A stretch of DNA of 64,000 nucleotides from NCBI RefSeq assembly GCF_004345265.1, contig NZ_SLUM01000007.1, positions 78,975 through 142,974 on the forward strand. Direction: 5' to 3'. Numbering within the stretch: position 1 is the first letter of the stretch; the number at the start of each line of letters is the position of its first letter. This DNA is from Allofournierella massiliensis (GTDB lineage Bacteria; Bacillota; Clostridia; Oscillospirales; Ruminococcaceae). The notes below the pieces were generated by a model, which saw nothing but the letters and a program-made list of their open reading frames with translations, was not told where the DNA came from and searched no databases. The position numbers and the translations under genes are program-made. Below are positions 1 through 9,916 of the stretch, one piece after another.

Positions 1-1
1 A

Positions 2-421
2 CAGCTGTTTGATGTGATTCGGGAAAAAGCTCTGGCATACAGCATTGTGATGGTGGAGCCTGCCGTGATCGACGAAAAAAACATTTTGTGGGCTACCATG
101 GGTGGAATGCGCCAGGCGGTGGAAGAGCTTTCCATCCGGCCGGAGTATGTTCTGGTGGATGGCAACCGCGTTCCGCCGGAGCTTTCCATTCCGGCGGGCG
201 CTCAGGTGAAAGGAGATGCCACCAGCGCAAGCATCGGTGCGGCATCCATTCTGGCCAAGGTCAGCCGGGATCGGTTCATGCTGGAGCTGGATCGGCAGTA
301 TCCTCAGTATCAGCTGGCAAAACACAAAGGATACCCCACAAAGCTGCATTATGAACTGATTCAGCAATACGGCATCCAGCCCTTTTATCGCCGGTCTTTT
401 TTGAAAAAACTGGGGTATTGA
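2..421 (+). CDS. rnhB: Ribonuclease HII, C-terminal part (cut by window edge)
   Basis: The enzyme cleaves the RNA strand of RNA-DNA hybrids and removes misincorporated ribonucleotides. The reading frame is open from base 2, so the start and the N-terminal catalytic acids lie outside the window. The visible 139 codons carry the family block [18 protein letters not shown] followed by SRDRFM, and the usual end with [17 protein letters not shown]. It is followed after two bases by yraN, a common neighbour of rnhB. The identity is firm from these motifs; only the missing N terminus limits it. Confidence 0.93.
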   Translation, partial: QLFDVIREKALAYSIVMVEPAVIDEKNILWATMGGMRQAVEELSIRPEYVLVDGNRVPPELSIPAGAQVKGDATSASIGAASILAKVSRDRFMLELDRQYPQYQLAKHKGYPTKLHYELIQQYGIQPFYRRSFLKKLGY

Positions 422-423
422 GG

Positions 424-783
424 ATGAATACCCAGGATACGGGCCGTCGCGGCGAAGCTGCTGCCGCCCGTTATTACATGAACCGCGGCTACAAACTGCT
501 GGATCACAACTATAAAACCCGTCAGGGTGAACTGGATCTGGTTCTGCAAAAGGGTGAGCTGGTGGTCATTGCGGAAGTGAAAACCCGTGCGGAAAATGCC
601 TGGTACCGGCCGCAGGAGGCAGTAACCCGGGCAAAGCAGCGGCGAATTTTGCTGGCTGCACAATCTTATCTGCAAACCAACGGATTGCTGGAAAAAATGA
701 TCCGATTTGACGTGGTGGAGGCACTGACTCTGCCCCAGGGTGGTTTTGCAATACACTGCATTCGAGATGCCTTTCAGGCGTGA
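424..783 (+). CDS. yraN: YraN/UPF0102 family endonuclease-like protein
   Basis: A 119-residue protein of the UPF0102 family, which has the restriction-endonuclease-like fold. Its biochemical role is not established. The family signature is visible as GRRGEAAAARYY near the N terminus and GELDLVLQKGELVVIAEVKTR, which holds the E-D-ExK residues. ATG 424 is chosen; a TTG at 418 in the same frame overlaps the rnhB stop and is less likely. It is probably co-transcribed with rnhB upstream and thrC downstream (37-base gap). Confidence 0.9.
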   Translation: MNTQDTGRRGEAAAARYYMNRGYKLLDHNYKTRQGELDLVLQKGELVVIAEVKTRAENAWYRPQEAVTRAKQRRILLAAQSYLQTNGLLEKMIRFDVVEALTLPQGGFAIHCIRDAFQA

Positions 784-820
784 GACTGCAGATCCACAGA
801 AAAGAAAGGGGACAACTACC

Positions 821-2287
821 ATGCAATTTTTCAGTACGCGGAACGCGGGCAGCCGGGTATCGGCGGCTCAGGCCATCGTTCAGGGCCTTTCTTCCGAGGG
901 CGGTCTTTTTGTGCCGGAATCCTTCCCTCAGGCGGATCTGAAAACTGCCTGTGAGAAGAGCAGCTATGCGGAGCTGGCTGCCTATGTACTTGGTCTTGTC
1001 CTTCCCGGTTACCCGCAGGAGTTTGTGTCTGAGGCTACGGAAAAGACCTATGGTACGGCGTTTCAGGGCAAAGCGGGATATCTGCATGCGGTGAATAAGG
1101 ATCTGTACTCGCTGGAGCTCTGGCATGGCCCCACCTGTGCCTTCAAGGATTATGCACTCCAGATCATGCCGAAACTTCTGGTCAAGGGTAAGGAGCTGCT
1201 GGGACGCAGTGAGCTGACCTATATTCTGGTGGCGACCTCCGGCGATACCGGCAAGGCAGCTCTGGCCGGTTATCAGGATGTTCCCGGTGTGAAAATTGCG
1301 GTGTTTTATCCCTCTCACGGCACCAGTCAGGTGCAGCGCCTGCAGATGACCACCCAGCAGGGCGATAATGTGGCGGTGTATGCGGTGAACGGCAACTTCG
1401 ACGATGCGCAGACCGGTGTGAAAAAGGTCTTTGCGGATCAGGAGCTGGGCCGACAGCTGGCCGGGCAGAATGTGTGTCTGTCCAGTGCGAATTCCATCAA
1501 CTGGGGACGTCTGGCTCCTCAGATTGTGTACTACTTTGCTGCTTACCGGCAGCTTCTGGAGCAGGGACGCATTCAGATGGGTGAAGCGGTAGATTTCTGC
1601 GTGCCCACCGGTAACTTCGGTGATATTCTGGCCGGTTATTACGCCAAACGGATGGGGCTGCCCGTAGGTCGGCTGGTTTGCGCATCCAACCGAAACAATG
1701 TGCTTACTGAGTTTTTGAAAACCGGTCATTACGATGCCCGCCGCACCTTCTACCGTACCACCTCGCCCTCCATGGATATTCTGGTTTCCTCCAATCTGGA
1801 GCGTCTGCTGTACCATGTGTGCGAGGACACCGAAAAGGTAAGCGGATGGATGGAGCAGCTGCGTACCCAGGGCCACTATCAGGTGGATGAGCAGTGCCTG
1901 AAGAAGATTCAGGAGATCTTCTCCGCAGGCTGCACAGATGACGAGCAGGCTGCTGAGGAGATCAGCGCCATGTTCCACGGTAATCAGTATCTGTGTGATC
2001 CCCACACAGCGGTGGCTTTCCGTGTAGCGCAGGAATACAAGAATGAAATCTCTTCCGGTGCACCCATGGTGGTATTGTCCACCGCCAGCCCCTTCAAGTT
2101 CCCCGGCGATGTGCTGGAGGCTTTGGGCCAGCCGGTGCCGGAGGATGAGTTTGAGGCGATGCGGCAGCTTGCTGCACACACCAACGCCCCTGTACCGCAG
2201 GCGCTTGCATCTCTGCAGGGGCAGAAGGAACGCTTTGACCGGGTGATCGAACCGGAACAGATCCGCGAGATTGCCCAAAGCCTGTAA
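821..2287 (+). CDS. thrC: Threonine synthase
   Basis: A PLP enzyme that converts O-phosphohomoserine to threonine. The 488-residue protein has the long-form threonine synthase layout: an N-terminal domain beginning MQFFSTRN, the PLP lysine in HGPTCAFKDYALQ (about K109), the phosphate-binding run ATSGDTGKAAL (about 140-150), and GNFGDILAGYYAKRMGLP. An upstream in-frame ATG at 740 lies inside yraN. ATG 821 follows AAGAAAGGGG and gives the canonical N terminus. A hairpin follows the stop directly. Confidence 0.96.
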   Translation: MQFFSTRNAGSRVSAAQAIVQGLSSEGGLFVPESFPQADLKTACEKSSYAELAAYVLGLVLPGYPQEFVSEATEKTYGTAFQGKAGYLHAVNKDLYSLELWHGPTCAFKDYALQIMPKLLVKGKELLGRSELTYILVATSGDTGKAALAGYQDVPGVKIAVFYPSHGTSQVQRLQMTTQQGDNVAVYAVNGNFDDAQTGVKKVFADQELGRQLAGQNVCLSSANSINWGRLAPQIVYYFAAYRQLLEQGRIQMGEAVDFCVPTGNFGDILAGYYAKRMGLPVGRLVCASNRNNVLTEFLKTGHYDARRTFYRTTSPSMDILVSSNLERLLYHVCEDTEKVSGWMEQLRTQGHYQVDEQCLKKIQEIFSAGCTDDEQAAEEISAMFHGNQYLCDPHTAVAFRVAQEYKNEISSGAPMVVLSTASPFKFPGDVLEALGQPVPEDEFEAMRQLAAHTNAPVPQALASLQGQKERFDRVIEPEQIREIAQSL

Positions 2288-2333
2288 AAAAGCAGCAGTG
2301 CCGCTTCGCATATTTGCCGAAGCAGCACTGCTG
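2288..2333. terminator. Convergent intrinsic terminator between thrC and DUF1540 gene
   Basis: Arms CAGCAGTGC (2293-2301) and GCACTGCTG (2325-2333) enclose a second paired segment GCTTCG/CGAAGC. Read on the minus strand the stem is followed by six T, so it is a standard terminator for the DUF1540 gene. On the plus strand the U-tract is poor. Confidence 0.75.
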
Positions 2334-2360
2334 TTTCCCGGAGCGGAAAATTCTGATCTG

Positions 2361-2519
2361 TCAGATTTCCGCAAAGGTATCACATTTGGTTTTGCCCGGG
2401 TCGTCGGAGCAACGGTTCACATGGATGGAATCGGCGGTGCAGCAGCACGAGCCGTCATTGTGAACACAGTTGCGTACATCACAGCAGACTCCCCGAATGA
2501 CAGGTTCTTTGTGTTCCAT
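2361..2519 (-). CDS. DUF1540 domain protein, small and cysteine-rich
   Basis: A 52-residue protein with eight cysteines (C12, C13, C18, C25-C27, C37, C46) arranged as in DUF1540 proteins of Firmicutes, which probably bind metal. The function is unknown; such proteins are often found in spore formers. ATG 2519 is preceded by a very strong ribosome site, AAAGGAGG, seven bases upstream. It diverges from the phosphoesterase gene, with only 62 bases between the two starts, and ends in an intrinsic terminator. Confidence 0.8.
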   Translation of the reverse strand: MEHKEPVIRGVCCDVRNCVHNDGSCCCTADSIHVNRCSDDPGKTKCDTFAEI

Positions 2520-2581
2520 TTTCAAAACCTCCTTTGTGAGGTTATTGTTTGCCGGATCGACAGGAATATGAGGAGAAATAT

Positions 2582-3262
2582 ATGGCAATTTACACGATTG
2601 GGGATCTGCACCTGTCGCTGGGATGCGAAAAGCCCATGGATATTTTTCCGGGCTGGCAGGGCTACATGGAAAAGCTGGAGCGGCACTGGAATACTTTGGT
2701 GCGCCCGGAGGATACGGTTGTGCTGGCGGGTGATACCAGTTGGGCCATGAAGCTGGAGGATGCCGTTGCGGACTTTTCCTTTTTGCAGCGTCTGCCCGGC
2801 CAGAAGCTTCTTTTGAAGGGTAACCATGATTACTGGTGGACGACGGTGAAAAAGATGGAACGCTTTTTGCAGGAAAACGGATTCGACAGTCTGCACATTC
2901 TGCATAACAACTCCATTCTGGTCGAGGGGTTGGCCGTTTGTGGTACTCGCAGCTGGATGTTTGATGTGGGGGAAGCCCACGACGAGAAGGTGATGAACCG
3001 GGAACTGGGCCGACTGCGCGCCAGTCTGGATGCAGCGCAGGAAGGAGCCGAACGGGTAGCATTTCTGCATTATCCGCCGGTATACCCAAATGCCAACGCC
3101 CAGCAGGTAATCGATCTGCTGAAGGAATACAATGTAAAACGCTGCTTTTATGGACATTTGCATGGCAATGCGATCCGATTTGCAGTGCAGGGAATGGTGG
3201 ATGGCATCGAATATTGCCTGATTTCAGCAGATGCACTGGCATTTTGCCCATATAAAATTTAA
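2582..3262 (+). CDS. Calcineurin-type metallophosphoesterase
   Basis: A 226-residue predicted phosphohydrolase. The dinuclear metal motifs are all present in order: D-x-H in IGDLHLS (D8, H10), GDTSWAM, GNHDYWW, H in FLHYPPVY, and GHLHG. The substrate cannot be told from sequence. ATG 2582 is preferred over a frame-open ATG at 2549 because it follows GAGGAG and starts directly with the MAIYTIGDLH core. Divergent DUF1540 gene upstream; tig follows after its own promoter. Confidence 0.88.
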   Translation: MAIYTIGDLHLSLGCEKPMDIFPGWQGYMEKLERHWNTLVRPEDTVVLAGDTSWAMKLEDAVADFSFLQRLPGQKLLLKGNHDYWWTTVKKMERFLQENGFDSLHILHNNSILVEGLAVCGTRSWMFDVGEAHDEKVMNRELGRLRASLDAAQEGAERVAFLHYPPVYPNANAQQVIDLLKEYNVKRCFYGHLHGNAIRFAVQGMVDGIEYCLISADALAFCPYKI

Positions 3263-3270
3263 CGAAAGTA

Positions 3271-3299
3271 TGGAAATTCCATGCACAGCATGGTATAAT
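3271..3299 (+). promoter_or_regulatory. Extended -10 promoter for tig
   Basis: TATAAT at 3294-3299 is preceded by TG one base upstream (TGGTATAAT). The -35 TGGAAA at 3271-3276 is weak but spaced 17 bases. It sits 31 bases before the tig start. Confidence 0.7.
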
Positions 3300-3330
3300 A
3301 AATTGAATTTCTTTGTATGGAGGAAATAAA

Positions 3331-4629
3331 ATGAATCTCGTAAAAAGTGAAAAGCTCGAAAAGAGCATGCATGAGTTACAGTTTTCGGTGGATGCCGAGG
3401 CTTTTAAGGCTGCCATTGACAAGGCGTTCAAGCGCGAAGGCAAGAAGTACAACGTGCCCGGCTTCCGCAAGGGCCACGCTCCCCGCGCTGTGATCGAAAA
3501 GATGTATGGCGCTGATATCTTCCACTACGATGCCATCAATGATCTGTTCCCCGAGGCTTTTGAGGCTGCGGTGAAGGAAGCCGGCATCGAGCCCGTGGGC
3601 CGCCCCGAGGCCGACGTTGTTTCCCAGAGCCTGGAGGACGGCGTAGTGCTGAAGGTGGTTGTGGCTGTGAAGCCCGAGATCAAGCTGGGCCAGTACACCG
3701 GTTTAAAGGCCACCAAGAAGGTCAATACTGTTGAGGACGCTGATGTGGATGCCGAGCTGGCCCGCATGCAGGACCGCAACGGCCGCATCGTTACCCGCGA
3801 TGGCAAGGCTGAGAATGGCGATACCGCTGATATCGACTTCGAGGGCTTTGTGGATGGCGTCGCCTTTGAGGGCGGCAAGGCCGAGCATTACAGCCTGGTT
3901 CTGGGTTCCGGCAGCTTTATCCCCGGTTTCGAGGAGCAGGTTGTTGGCCACGCTGCCGGCGAGGAGTTCGACGTGAACGTGACCTTCCCCGAGGAGTACC
4001 AGGCCAAGGAGCTGGCTGGCAAGGCTGCTGTGTTCAAGATCAAGCTGCACGAGGTAAAGACCAAGGAGCTGCCTCTGCTGGATGACGAGTTCGCCAAGGA
4101 CGTGAGCGAGTTCGATACTCTGGATGAGCTGAAGGCCAACATCCGCAAGGGTATGGAGGAGCAGAACGAGAAGCAGGCTGCTCTGGCTGTGGAGAACGAT
4201 CTGGTTGACCAGGTAATCGGTACCATCGAGGGCGATATCCCCGAGGTAATGTACGAGAACCGTATGGACGAGATGGTTCGTGACTTCGAGTACCGTCTGG
4301 CTCAGCAGGGCCTGAAGCTGGATATGTACCTGCAGTACATGGGTCAGACCATGGACAGCTTCCGTGCTTCCTTCAAGGAGCAGGCTGAGAAGCAGGTTAA
4401 GATCCGTCTGGCTCTGGAGGCTGTTGCTGCCGCTGAGAACATCACTGCCAGCGACGAGGAGTACGAGAACGAGATGCAGCGCATTGCCGATCAGTACAAG
4501 ATGGAGATCGACAAGGTGAAGTCTCTGGTCAATGCCGACGAGGTGAAGAAGGATCTGGCTGTGAACAAGGCCATCGACTTCATCAAGGAGAAGGCTGAGA
4601 TCACCGAGGAGAAGGTTAGCAAGGAGTAA
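3331..4629 (+). CDS. tig: Trigger factor, ribosome-associated chaperone and prolyl isomerase
   Basis: Folds nascent chains at the ribosome exit tunnel. The 432-residue protein has the ribosome-binding N domain with the signature PGFRKGHAPR (the loop that contacts uL23), an FKBP-type isomerase domain at about 150-240 (DTADIDFEGFVDG, GSFIPGFEEQVVG), and a long helical C-terminal domain. ATG 3331 follows ATGGAGGAAATAAA; an upstream in-frame start at 3313 has no ribosome site. Codon use is visibly more biased than in neighbouring genes (almost only CTG, GAG, AAG, CGC/CGT), as expected for a very highly expressed gene. It heads a proteostasis block with clpP, clpX and lon. Confidence 0.97.
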   Translation: MNLVKSEKLEKSMHELQFSVDAEAFKAAIDKAFKREGKKYNVPGFRKGHAPRAVIEKMYGADIFHYDAINDLFPEAFEAAVKEAGIEPVGRPEADVVSQSLEDGVVLKVVVAVKPEIKLGQYTGLKATKKVNTVEDADVDAELARMQDRNGRIVTRDGKAENGDTADIDFEGFVDGVAFEGGKAEHYSLVLGSGSFIPGFEEQVVGHAAGEEFDVNVTFPEEYQAKELAGKAAVFKIKLHEVKTKELPLLDDEFAKDVSEFDTLDELKANIRKGMEEQNEKQAALAVENDLVDQVIGTIEGDIPEVMYENRMDEMVRDFEYRLAQQGLKLDMYLQYMGQTMDSFRASFKEQAEKQVKIRLALEAVAAAENITASDEEYENEMQRIADQYKMEIDKVKSLVNADEVKKDLAVNKAIDFIKEKAEITEEKVSKE

Positions 4630-4669
4630 TTCCTGCAGAATCTTTCCCCTTACATAAGCGGAATCAATC

Positions 4670-4710
4670 TGACCGATACGCGCAATGTGACTGCTCGTAT
4701 CGGTCATTTT
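4670..4710 (+). terminator. Terminator-like hairpin between tig and clpP
   Basis: A perfect 11-bp stem, TGACCGATACG (4670-4680) with CGTATCGGTCA (4696-4706), is followed by TTTT. The short U-tract suggests partial termination that would set clpP below tig. Confidence 0.65.
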
Positions 4711-4747
4711 GCAGGCGCTTGATTTTATCAACAGGAGGCGACGAATC

Positions 4748-5332
4748 ATGAGTTTGGTTCCTTACGTCATTGAACAAACCGCTCGAGGTGAGCGTTCTTA
4801 CGACATTTTTTCCCGTTTGCTGAACGACCGCATCATTATGCTGTGCGATGAGGTAAACGACACCACCGCCAGTCTGGTTGTGGCTCAGCTGCTGTATCTG
4901 GAAGGCCAGGATCCGGACAAAGATATCAGCCTGTACATCAACAGCCCCGGTGGCTCCATCAGTGCAGGTATGGCCATCCATGATACGATGAAATACATCA
5001 AGTGTGATGTTTCCACCATCTGCATGGGTATGGCTGCCTCCATGGGCGCGTTTTTGCTGGCCAGTGGCACCAAGGGCAAGCGCCTGGCTCTGCCCAATGC
5101 CGAGATCATGATCCATCAGCCGCTGATGAGCGGTCTGCAGGGTCAGACTACTGACATTAAGATCCACGCGGATCATCTGGTGCGCACTCGTGAGCGTATG
5201 AACCGTATGCTTAGCGAATACACCGGCCAGCCTTATGAGACCATTGTGGCGGATACCGAACGCGACAACTTCCTGTCTGCGCAGCAGGCTGCAGATTATG
5301 GCCTGATCGACGCAGTGATCACTCATCGATAA
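4748..5332 (+). CDS. clpP: ATP-dependent Clp protease proteolytic subunit
   Basis: Serine peptidase that forms the tetradecameric chamber served by ClpX. The 194 residues contain the nucleophile in [11 protein letters not shown] (S98), the histidine in MIHQP (H123), and the aspartate region [15 protein letters not shown] 4748 follows ACAGGAGGCG and gives the standard N terminus [10 protein letters not shown]. clpX starts 15 bases after the stop, the usual clpP-clpX pair. Confidence 0.97.
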   Translation: MSLVPYVIEQTARGERSYDIFSRLLNDRIIMLCDEVNDTTASLVVAQLLYLEGQDPDKDISLYINSPGGSISAGMAIHDTMKYIKCDVSTICMGMAASMGAFLLASGTKGKRLALPNAEIMIHQPLMSGLQGQTTDIKIHADHLVRTRERMNRMLSEYTGQPYETIVADTERDNFLSAQQAADYGLIDAVITHR

Positions 5333-5347
5333 AGGAAAGCTGATTGT

Positions 5348-6673
5348 ATGGCAAATATCAACTCCGGAAAAGATAAGGAAAAAACACTCCATTGCAGTTT
5401 CTGCGGCAAAAGCCAGGACGAAGTGGAGCGCATGATCATTGGCCCGGGCGTAAACATCTGTAATGAGTGCATCACCCTGTGCCACTCGCTGCTGGATGAA
5501 GAAGGCGTGCCGGAGCCGCCGCGTCAGCAGCAGCCGACTGCCAAGCCCCGGGGCGGTGCAAGCCGCCCGGCTGCCACGGAATCCATCAATATTCTGACTC
5601 CTGCCGAAATCAAGGCAGGCCTGGATCAGTATGTGATTGGTCAGGATGATGCAAAGCGCGTGTTGGCGGTTTCGGTTTACAACCACTACAAGCGCATTCT
5701 CAGTGGCGACGATAAGGACGTGGAGCTGCAGAAGAGCAATGTTCTGCTGCTTGGTCCTTCCGGCGTGGGTAAAACTCTGCTGGCGCAAACCCTGGCCAAG
5801 ATGCTGGGCGTTCCCTTTGCAATTGCGGATGCTACCACTTTGACTGAGGCTGGCTATGTGGGTGAGGATGTGGAGAACATCCTTCTGAAGCTGATTCAGG
5901 CTGCGGATTTCGATATCCAGAAGGCGGAGATCGGCATCATTTACATCGACGAGATCGATAAGATCACCCGCAAGAGCGAAAACCCCTCTATTACCCGCGA
6001 TGTGGGTGGCGAGGGCGTACAGCAGGCCCTGCTGAAAATTCTGGAAGGTACTGTGAGTAACGTTCCTCCTCAGGGTGGCCGTAAGCATCCTCAGCAGGAG
6101 TTCATTCAGATCAATACCAAGAACATTCTGTTCATCTGCGGCGGTGCCTTCGATGGCCTGGAGAAATATATCCAGCGCCGTACCGAGACTTCGGTTCTGG
6201 GCTTCGGCGGTCAGCTGAAGAGCAGTGAGGAGAAGGAGCGGGAGGCCCTGCTGCGCAAGGTAGAACCTCATGACCTGGTTAAGTTCGGCCTGATTCCCGA
6301 GCTGATTGGTCGTATTCCCGTGATTACCGTTCTGGAAGCACTGGATGAGGAAGCTCTGGTACGGGTTCTGAAAGAGCCCAAGAACAGCATCGTGAAGCAG
6401 TATCAGGCACTGTTCAAGATGGACAATGTGGATCTGGACTTTACCGATGACGCTCTGCGTATGGTGGCCCGCAAGACCATTGAGCGTAAGAGCGGTGCAC
6501 GCGGTCTGCGCAGCGTGATGGAAAACATGCTGATTCCCATCATGTACGAGATTCCCAGCGATCCCACCATTATCCGGGTGACGATTACCGAGGATACGGT
6601 GAACGGCGGCAAGCCGGAGCTGGAATACGGTGCGGTGCGTAAACGTTACAAAAATAATATGCCGATCCTGTGA
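5348..6673 (+). CDS. clpX: ATP-dependent Clp protease ATP-binding subunit ClpX
   Basis: AAA+ unfoldase that feeds substrates to ClpP. The 441 residues begin with the C4 zinc-binding domain (C16, C19, C38, C41), then a Pro/Gln linker, Walker A GPSGVGKT, Walker [11 protein letters not shown], and the ClpX-type C-terminal domain with [17 protein letters not shown]. The normal [11 protein letters not shown] and IGF-type loops are in place ([10 protein letters not shown]). Length is normal for the family. Confidence 0.97.
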   Translation: MANINSGKDKEKTLHCSFCGKSQDEVERMIIGPGVNICNECITLCHSLLDEEGVPEPPRQQQPTAKPRGGASRPAATESINILTPAEIKAGLDQYVIGQDDAKRVLAVSVYNHYKRILSGDDKDVELQKSNVLLLGPSGVGKTLLAQTLAKMLGVPFAIADATTLTEAGYVGEDVENILLKLIQAADFDIQKAEIGIIYIDEIDKITRKSENPSITRDVGGEGVQQALLKILEGTVSNVPPQGGRKHPQQEFIQINTKNILFICGGAFDGLEKYIQRRTETSVLGFGGQLKSSEEKEREALLRKVEPHDLVKFGLIPELIGRIPVITVLEALDEEALVRVLKEPKNSIVKQYQALFKMDNVDLDFTDDALRMVARKTIERKSGARGLRSVMENMLIPIMYEIPSDPTIIRVTITEDTVNGGKPELEYGAVRKRYKNNMPIL

Positions 6674-6685
6674 TCGACTGAAATG

Positions 6686-6725
6686 CCAAAAGGGGTTCTC
6701 TGTTTTCAAGAGGGCCCCTTTGGTG
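6686..6725 (+). terminator. Intrinsic terminator after clpX
   Basis: The stem CCAAAAGGGG...CTCT pairs with AGAG...CCCCTTTGG around the loop GTTTTCA. Only a short run of T is present, inside the 3' arm. Confidence 0.6.
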
Positions 6726-6757
6726 CATTCATCCCCCGGATGTTCACAGGGGATTAC

Positions 6758-6786
6758 TTGAATTAACTCTACTTTTTGTGTATAAT
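6758..6786 (+). promoter_or_regulatory. Sigma-A promoter of lon
   Basis: TTGAAT (6758-6763), a 17-base spacer, and a perfect TATAAT (6781-6786). A short perfect hairpin, GTCTCTTT/AAAGAGAC with a TTT loop (6814-6832), lies in the leader just before the ribosome site AGGAGG. I see no CIRCE or CtsR repeat. Confidence 0.8.
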
Positions 6787-6850
6787 ATAAAGTCAAATAC
6801 ACTATATTGATCCGTCTCTTTTTTAAAGAGACAACAGGAGGTTCCTGGAT

Positions 6851-9292
6851 ATGTCTGAGCGTGTGAAGATAAAAGTGGAGCATAATGTGGAGCGCCTGCC
6901 CGCCATTGCGCTGCGCGGATTGGTGCTGTTTCCTAATAATGTTGTACATTTTGAAGTAGGCCGTGCAAAAAGCATTGCAGCCATTGAGTGGGCTATGGCC
7001 AACAGCAGCCCGATTTTTCTGATTGCCCAACGGGATATGGAAACGGAAGATCCCACTACGGATGACCTGTACAAACATGGTGTGGTAGCGGAAATCAAGC
7101 AGATTCTGCGAGTATCCGACGAGCTGGTCAAGGTGTTGGTGGAAGGCAAGAGCCGGGCACGCCTGCTTGCAGTGGAAAGCAACGAGCAGATGATGGTAGC
7201 TTCCATCAAGCCGGCGCCCGTACGAGGCGTAAAGGCGGAGAAAAGTGTGGAGGCTGAAGCGCTGGTTCGCAGTCTGAAGGGTCTGTTTGAGGAGTACCTC
7301 ACCCTGAACAGCCGCTTGTCCAAGGATGTGGTCTATAATATTGTAACCAACAACGATCCGGTATTTTTAAGCGAATATATTCCGGCCAATCTGCTGTTCA
7401 AATACCAGGATAAGCAGGCGATTCTGGACGAAGGCACCCTGATGGGGCGTTTGCAGAAGCTGGTAGATCTGCTTAAGCGGGAGAATCAGGTTCTGGCCAT
7501 TGAGCAGGACATCCACGAGCGTGTGAATGACCAGATGGACAAAAACCAGCGGGATTACTATCTGCGTGAGCAGATGCGAGTGATTGCGCAGGAGCTGGAT
7601 GAAGAGGAGGATACCCGCTTTGAGGCGGATCGCTATCGCCAGCAGATGGAAGCGCTGAACCTGCCTCAGGAAGCAGTGGAGAAGCTGGACAAGGAGATTG
7701 ACCGGCTGAGCCGTATGCCCGGTAACAGCCAGGAAGCGGCGGTAATTCGCACCTATCTGGATACCTGCCTGGGTCTGCCCTGGGGCCAGTACACAGTGGA
7801 CGATCTGGATATCCGCCGGGCTGAGAATATTCTCAATAAGGAGCATTATGGTCTGAAGAAGGTCAAGGACCGCATTCTGGAGATTCTGGCAGTGCGTAAG
7901 CTCAATCCGGAACTGAAGGGGCAGATCATCTGTCTGGTAGGCCCTCCGGGTGTGGGTAAGACCTCCATCGCCCGTTCCATTGCCACCTGCATCGGGCGCA
8001 AATACGCCCGGATGAGCCTGGGCGGCGTACGGGACGAAGCGGAGATTCGTGGCCACAGAAGAACCTACATTGGGGCAATGCCCGGCAAGATCATCAGCGC
8101 CATCAATACAGCCAAAAGCATGAATCCGCTGCTGCTGCTGGACGAGATCGACAAGCTGGCCAGTGATTTCCGGGGCGATCCCGCAGCGGCATTGCTGGAG
8201 GCCCTGGATCCGGAACAGAACAAGACCTTCCGCGATCATTATCTGGATATTCCCTTTGATCTGAGTCAGGTTCTGTTCATCACCACTGCGAACAATCTGG
8301 ATACCATTCCGGCCCCTCTTCTGGACCGTATGGATGTGATTGAGCTGCCCAGCTATACCCGCGTGGAAAAGTTCAACATCGCCAAGCGGCATCTGCTGCC
8401 CAAACAGCTGAAGAGCAATGGGATGGAGGGAATGGTCACCATCACCAACAGCGGCCTGTATGGTCTGATTGATGGTTATACCCGCGAGGCAGGTGTGCGG
8501 CGTCTGGAGCGCCGGATCGCAGAGGTATTGCGTAAGTGTGCCCGTCAGATTGCCAGCGGTGAAGCGGAAAAGATTTCGATTGGCGCCGCAGATCTGGAAG
8601 GTCTGCTCGGACCCCGCCGGGTAAAACCGGATTTCTATAACCGAACTAACGCGGTGGGCATTGCCAACGGTTTGGCCTGGACCAGTGTGGGCGGTGAGAT
8701 TCTGCCCATTGAGGTACTGGTTATTCCGGATGGAACCGGGAAAATTGAATTGACCGGTTCTCTGGGCGATGTAATGAAGGAAAGCGCCAAGCTGGCGGTA
8801 AGCTATGTACGGGTGCACGGTGCCGAGTATCACATTGACCCGGCGGTTCTCAAAAAAGCGGATATTCACATCCATGCGCCGGAGGGAGCAGTTCCCAAGG
8901 ACGGACCTTCCGCTGGTGTTACGCTCACCACTGCGCTGGTTTCCTGTCTGTCCGGTATGGCAGTGCGGGCTGATGTGGCAATGACCGGAGAGATTACTCT
9001 CCATGGCAATGTGCTGCCCATTGGAGGGCTGAAGGAAAAGAGCATGGCTGCTTATCGGGAAGGAATCAAGACGGTTCTGATTCCCAAGGATAATGTGAGC
9101 GATCTGTTTGAAGTGGATGATGAAGTGAAGAAAGCGGTTGAGTTCCTGCCCATGAGCAATCTGGAGCAGGTGCTGAAAGCTGCTTTGGTGTGGCCGAAGG
9201 CTTCGGAAAAAAAGAGCCGTTCGAAAAAAGCGGCGGCACCCATTGCAGGCGGGGATCGAAAGGATCCGCTGGAAAATGTGGTGCAGCAGTAA
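6851..9292 (+). CDS. lon: ATP-dependent protease La
   Basis: Cytosolic AAA+ serine protease for damaged and regulatory proteins. The 813 residues show the LonA layout: substrate-binding N domain ([15 protein letters not shown]), AAA+ module with Walker [10 protein letters not shown] (about 364-372) and [10 protein letters not shown], then the protease domain with the catalytic serine in DGPSAGVT (about S687) and lysine in GGLKEK (about K730). The Lys/Arg-rich tail is short and variable. ATG 6851 follows ACAGGAGG. It has its own promoter, and engB follows after 9 bases, as in many Firmicutes. Confidence 0.97.
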   Translation: MSERVKIKVEHNVERLPAIALRGLVLFPNNVVHFEVGRAKSIAAIEWAMANSSPIFLIAQRDMETEDPTTDDLYKHGVVAEIKQILRVSDELVKVLVEGKSRARLLAVESNEQMMVASIKPAPVRGVKAEKSVEAEALVRSLKGLFEEYLTLNSRLSKDVVYNIVTNNDPVFLSEYIPANLLFKYQDKQAILDEGTLMGRLQKLVDLLKRENQVLAIEQDIHERVNDQMDKNQRDYYLREQMRVIAQELDEEEDTRFEADRYRQQMEALNLPQEAVEKLDKEIDRLSRMPGNSQEAAVIRTYLDTCLGLPWGQYTVDDLDIRRAENILNKEHYGLKKVKDRILEILAVRKLNPELKGQIICLVGPPGVGKTSIARSIATCIGRKYARMSLGGVRDEAEIRGHRRTYIGAMPGKIISAINTAKSMNPLLLLDEIDKLASDFRGDPAAALLEALDPEQNKTFRDHYLDIPFDLSQVLFITTANNLDTIPAPLLDRMDVIELPSYTRVEKFNIAKRHLLPKQLKSNGMEGMVTITNSGLYGLIDGYTREAGVRRLERRIAEVLRKCARQIASGEAEKISIGAADLEGLLGPRRVKPDFYNRTNAVGIANGLAWTSVGGEILPIEVLVIPDGTGKIELTGSLGDVMKESAKLAVSYVRVHGAEYHIDPAVLKKADIHIHAPEGAVPKDGPSAGVTLTTALVSCLSGMAVRADVAMTGEITLHGNVLPIGGLKEKSMAAYREGIKTVLIPKDNVSDLFEVDDEVKKAVEFLPMSNLEQVLKAALVWPKASEKKSRSKKAAAPIAGGDRKDPLENVVQQ

Positions 9293-9301
9293 GGAGAGAA
9301 T

Positions 9302-9916
9302 GTGCAAATGCTGAATTACAACAAGGCGGATTTTCAGGCGTCCTATGGTTTATCCAGCCAGCTGCCAGACAGTGATCGGCCGGAGTTTGTGTTTTCCGGC
9401 CGATCCAATGTGGGAAAATCCAGCCTGATCAATAAGCTGTGCAACCGGAAGAATCTGGCGCGGGTGAGTGCTACCCCGGGCAAAACCGCCACCATCAATT
9501 TCTACACGGTGGATAATGCCTATTTTGTGGATTTGCCGGGGTATGGATATGCCAAGGTATCCAATGCCGATCGCCGTCGTTGGGATGAACTGATTAACAG
9601 CTACTTTGATGCAGAGCGTAACCGCATGCTGCTTGTACAGCTGCTGGACAGCCGCCATATGCCTTCCGCAGATGATATGCAGATGCTGGAGTACCTGCAA
9701 TATCGCCAGATTCCCTTTGTGGTGGCTCTCACCAAGGCGGATAAGCTGAAGAAAAGTGAGATCGAGCCCACAAAGCAGCGGTTTGCGGAGCTTTGTGAAG
9801 GATATGGATGCAGTGCTGTTATCCTGACCAGCAGTGAGAAGGGAACCGGCATTCCGGAGTTGCAGGCTCTGTTTGAGCAATGCCTTCAGCAGGGGGAAAC
9901 AGCGGATGGCGTATAA
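9302..9916 (+). CDS. engB: Ribosome biogenesis GTPase YsxC/EngB
   Basis: Essential GTPase for 50S subunit assembly. About 202-204 residues with G1 GRSNVGKS, G2/G3 TPGKTATINFY and DLPGYGYAKV, and G4 TKADK. Two starts are possible: GTG 9302 (five bases after AAGGAG) and ATG 9308 (eleven bases); the coordinates use the first. The 3' end overlaps the next gene by 11 bases, pointing to translational coupling. Confidence 0.94.
   Translation: MQMLNYNKADFQASYGLSSQLPDSDRPEFVFSGRSNVGKSSLINKLCNRKNLARVSATPGKTATINFYTVDNAYFVDLPGYGYAKVSNADRRRWDELINSYFDAERNRMLLVQLLDSRHMPSADDMQMLEYLQYRQIPFVVALTKADKLKKSEIEPTKQRFAELCEGYGCSAVILTSSEKGTGIPELQALFEQCLQQGETADGV

Noticed and set aside
6814..6832. CIRCE or CtsR-type heat-shock operator in the lon leader
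   Set aside because: The 19-base hairpin has neither consensus; it is just a short perfect stem.
4664..7078. Antisense open frame of about 804 codons over clpP and clpX
   Set aside because: Complete overlap with two certain genes and no family resemblance.
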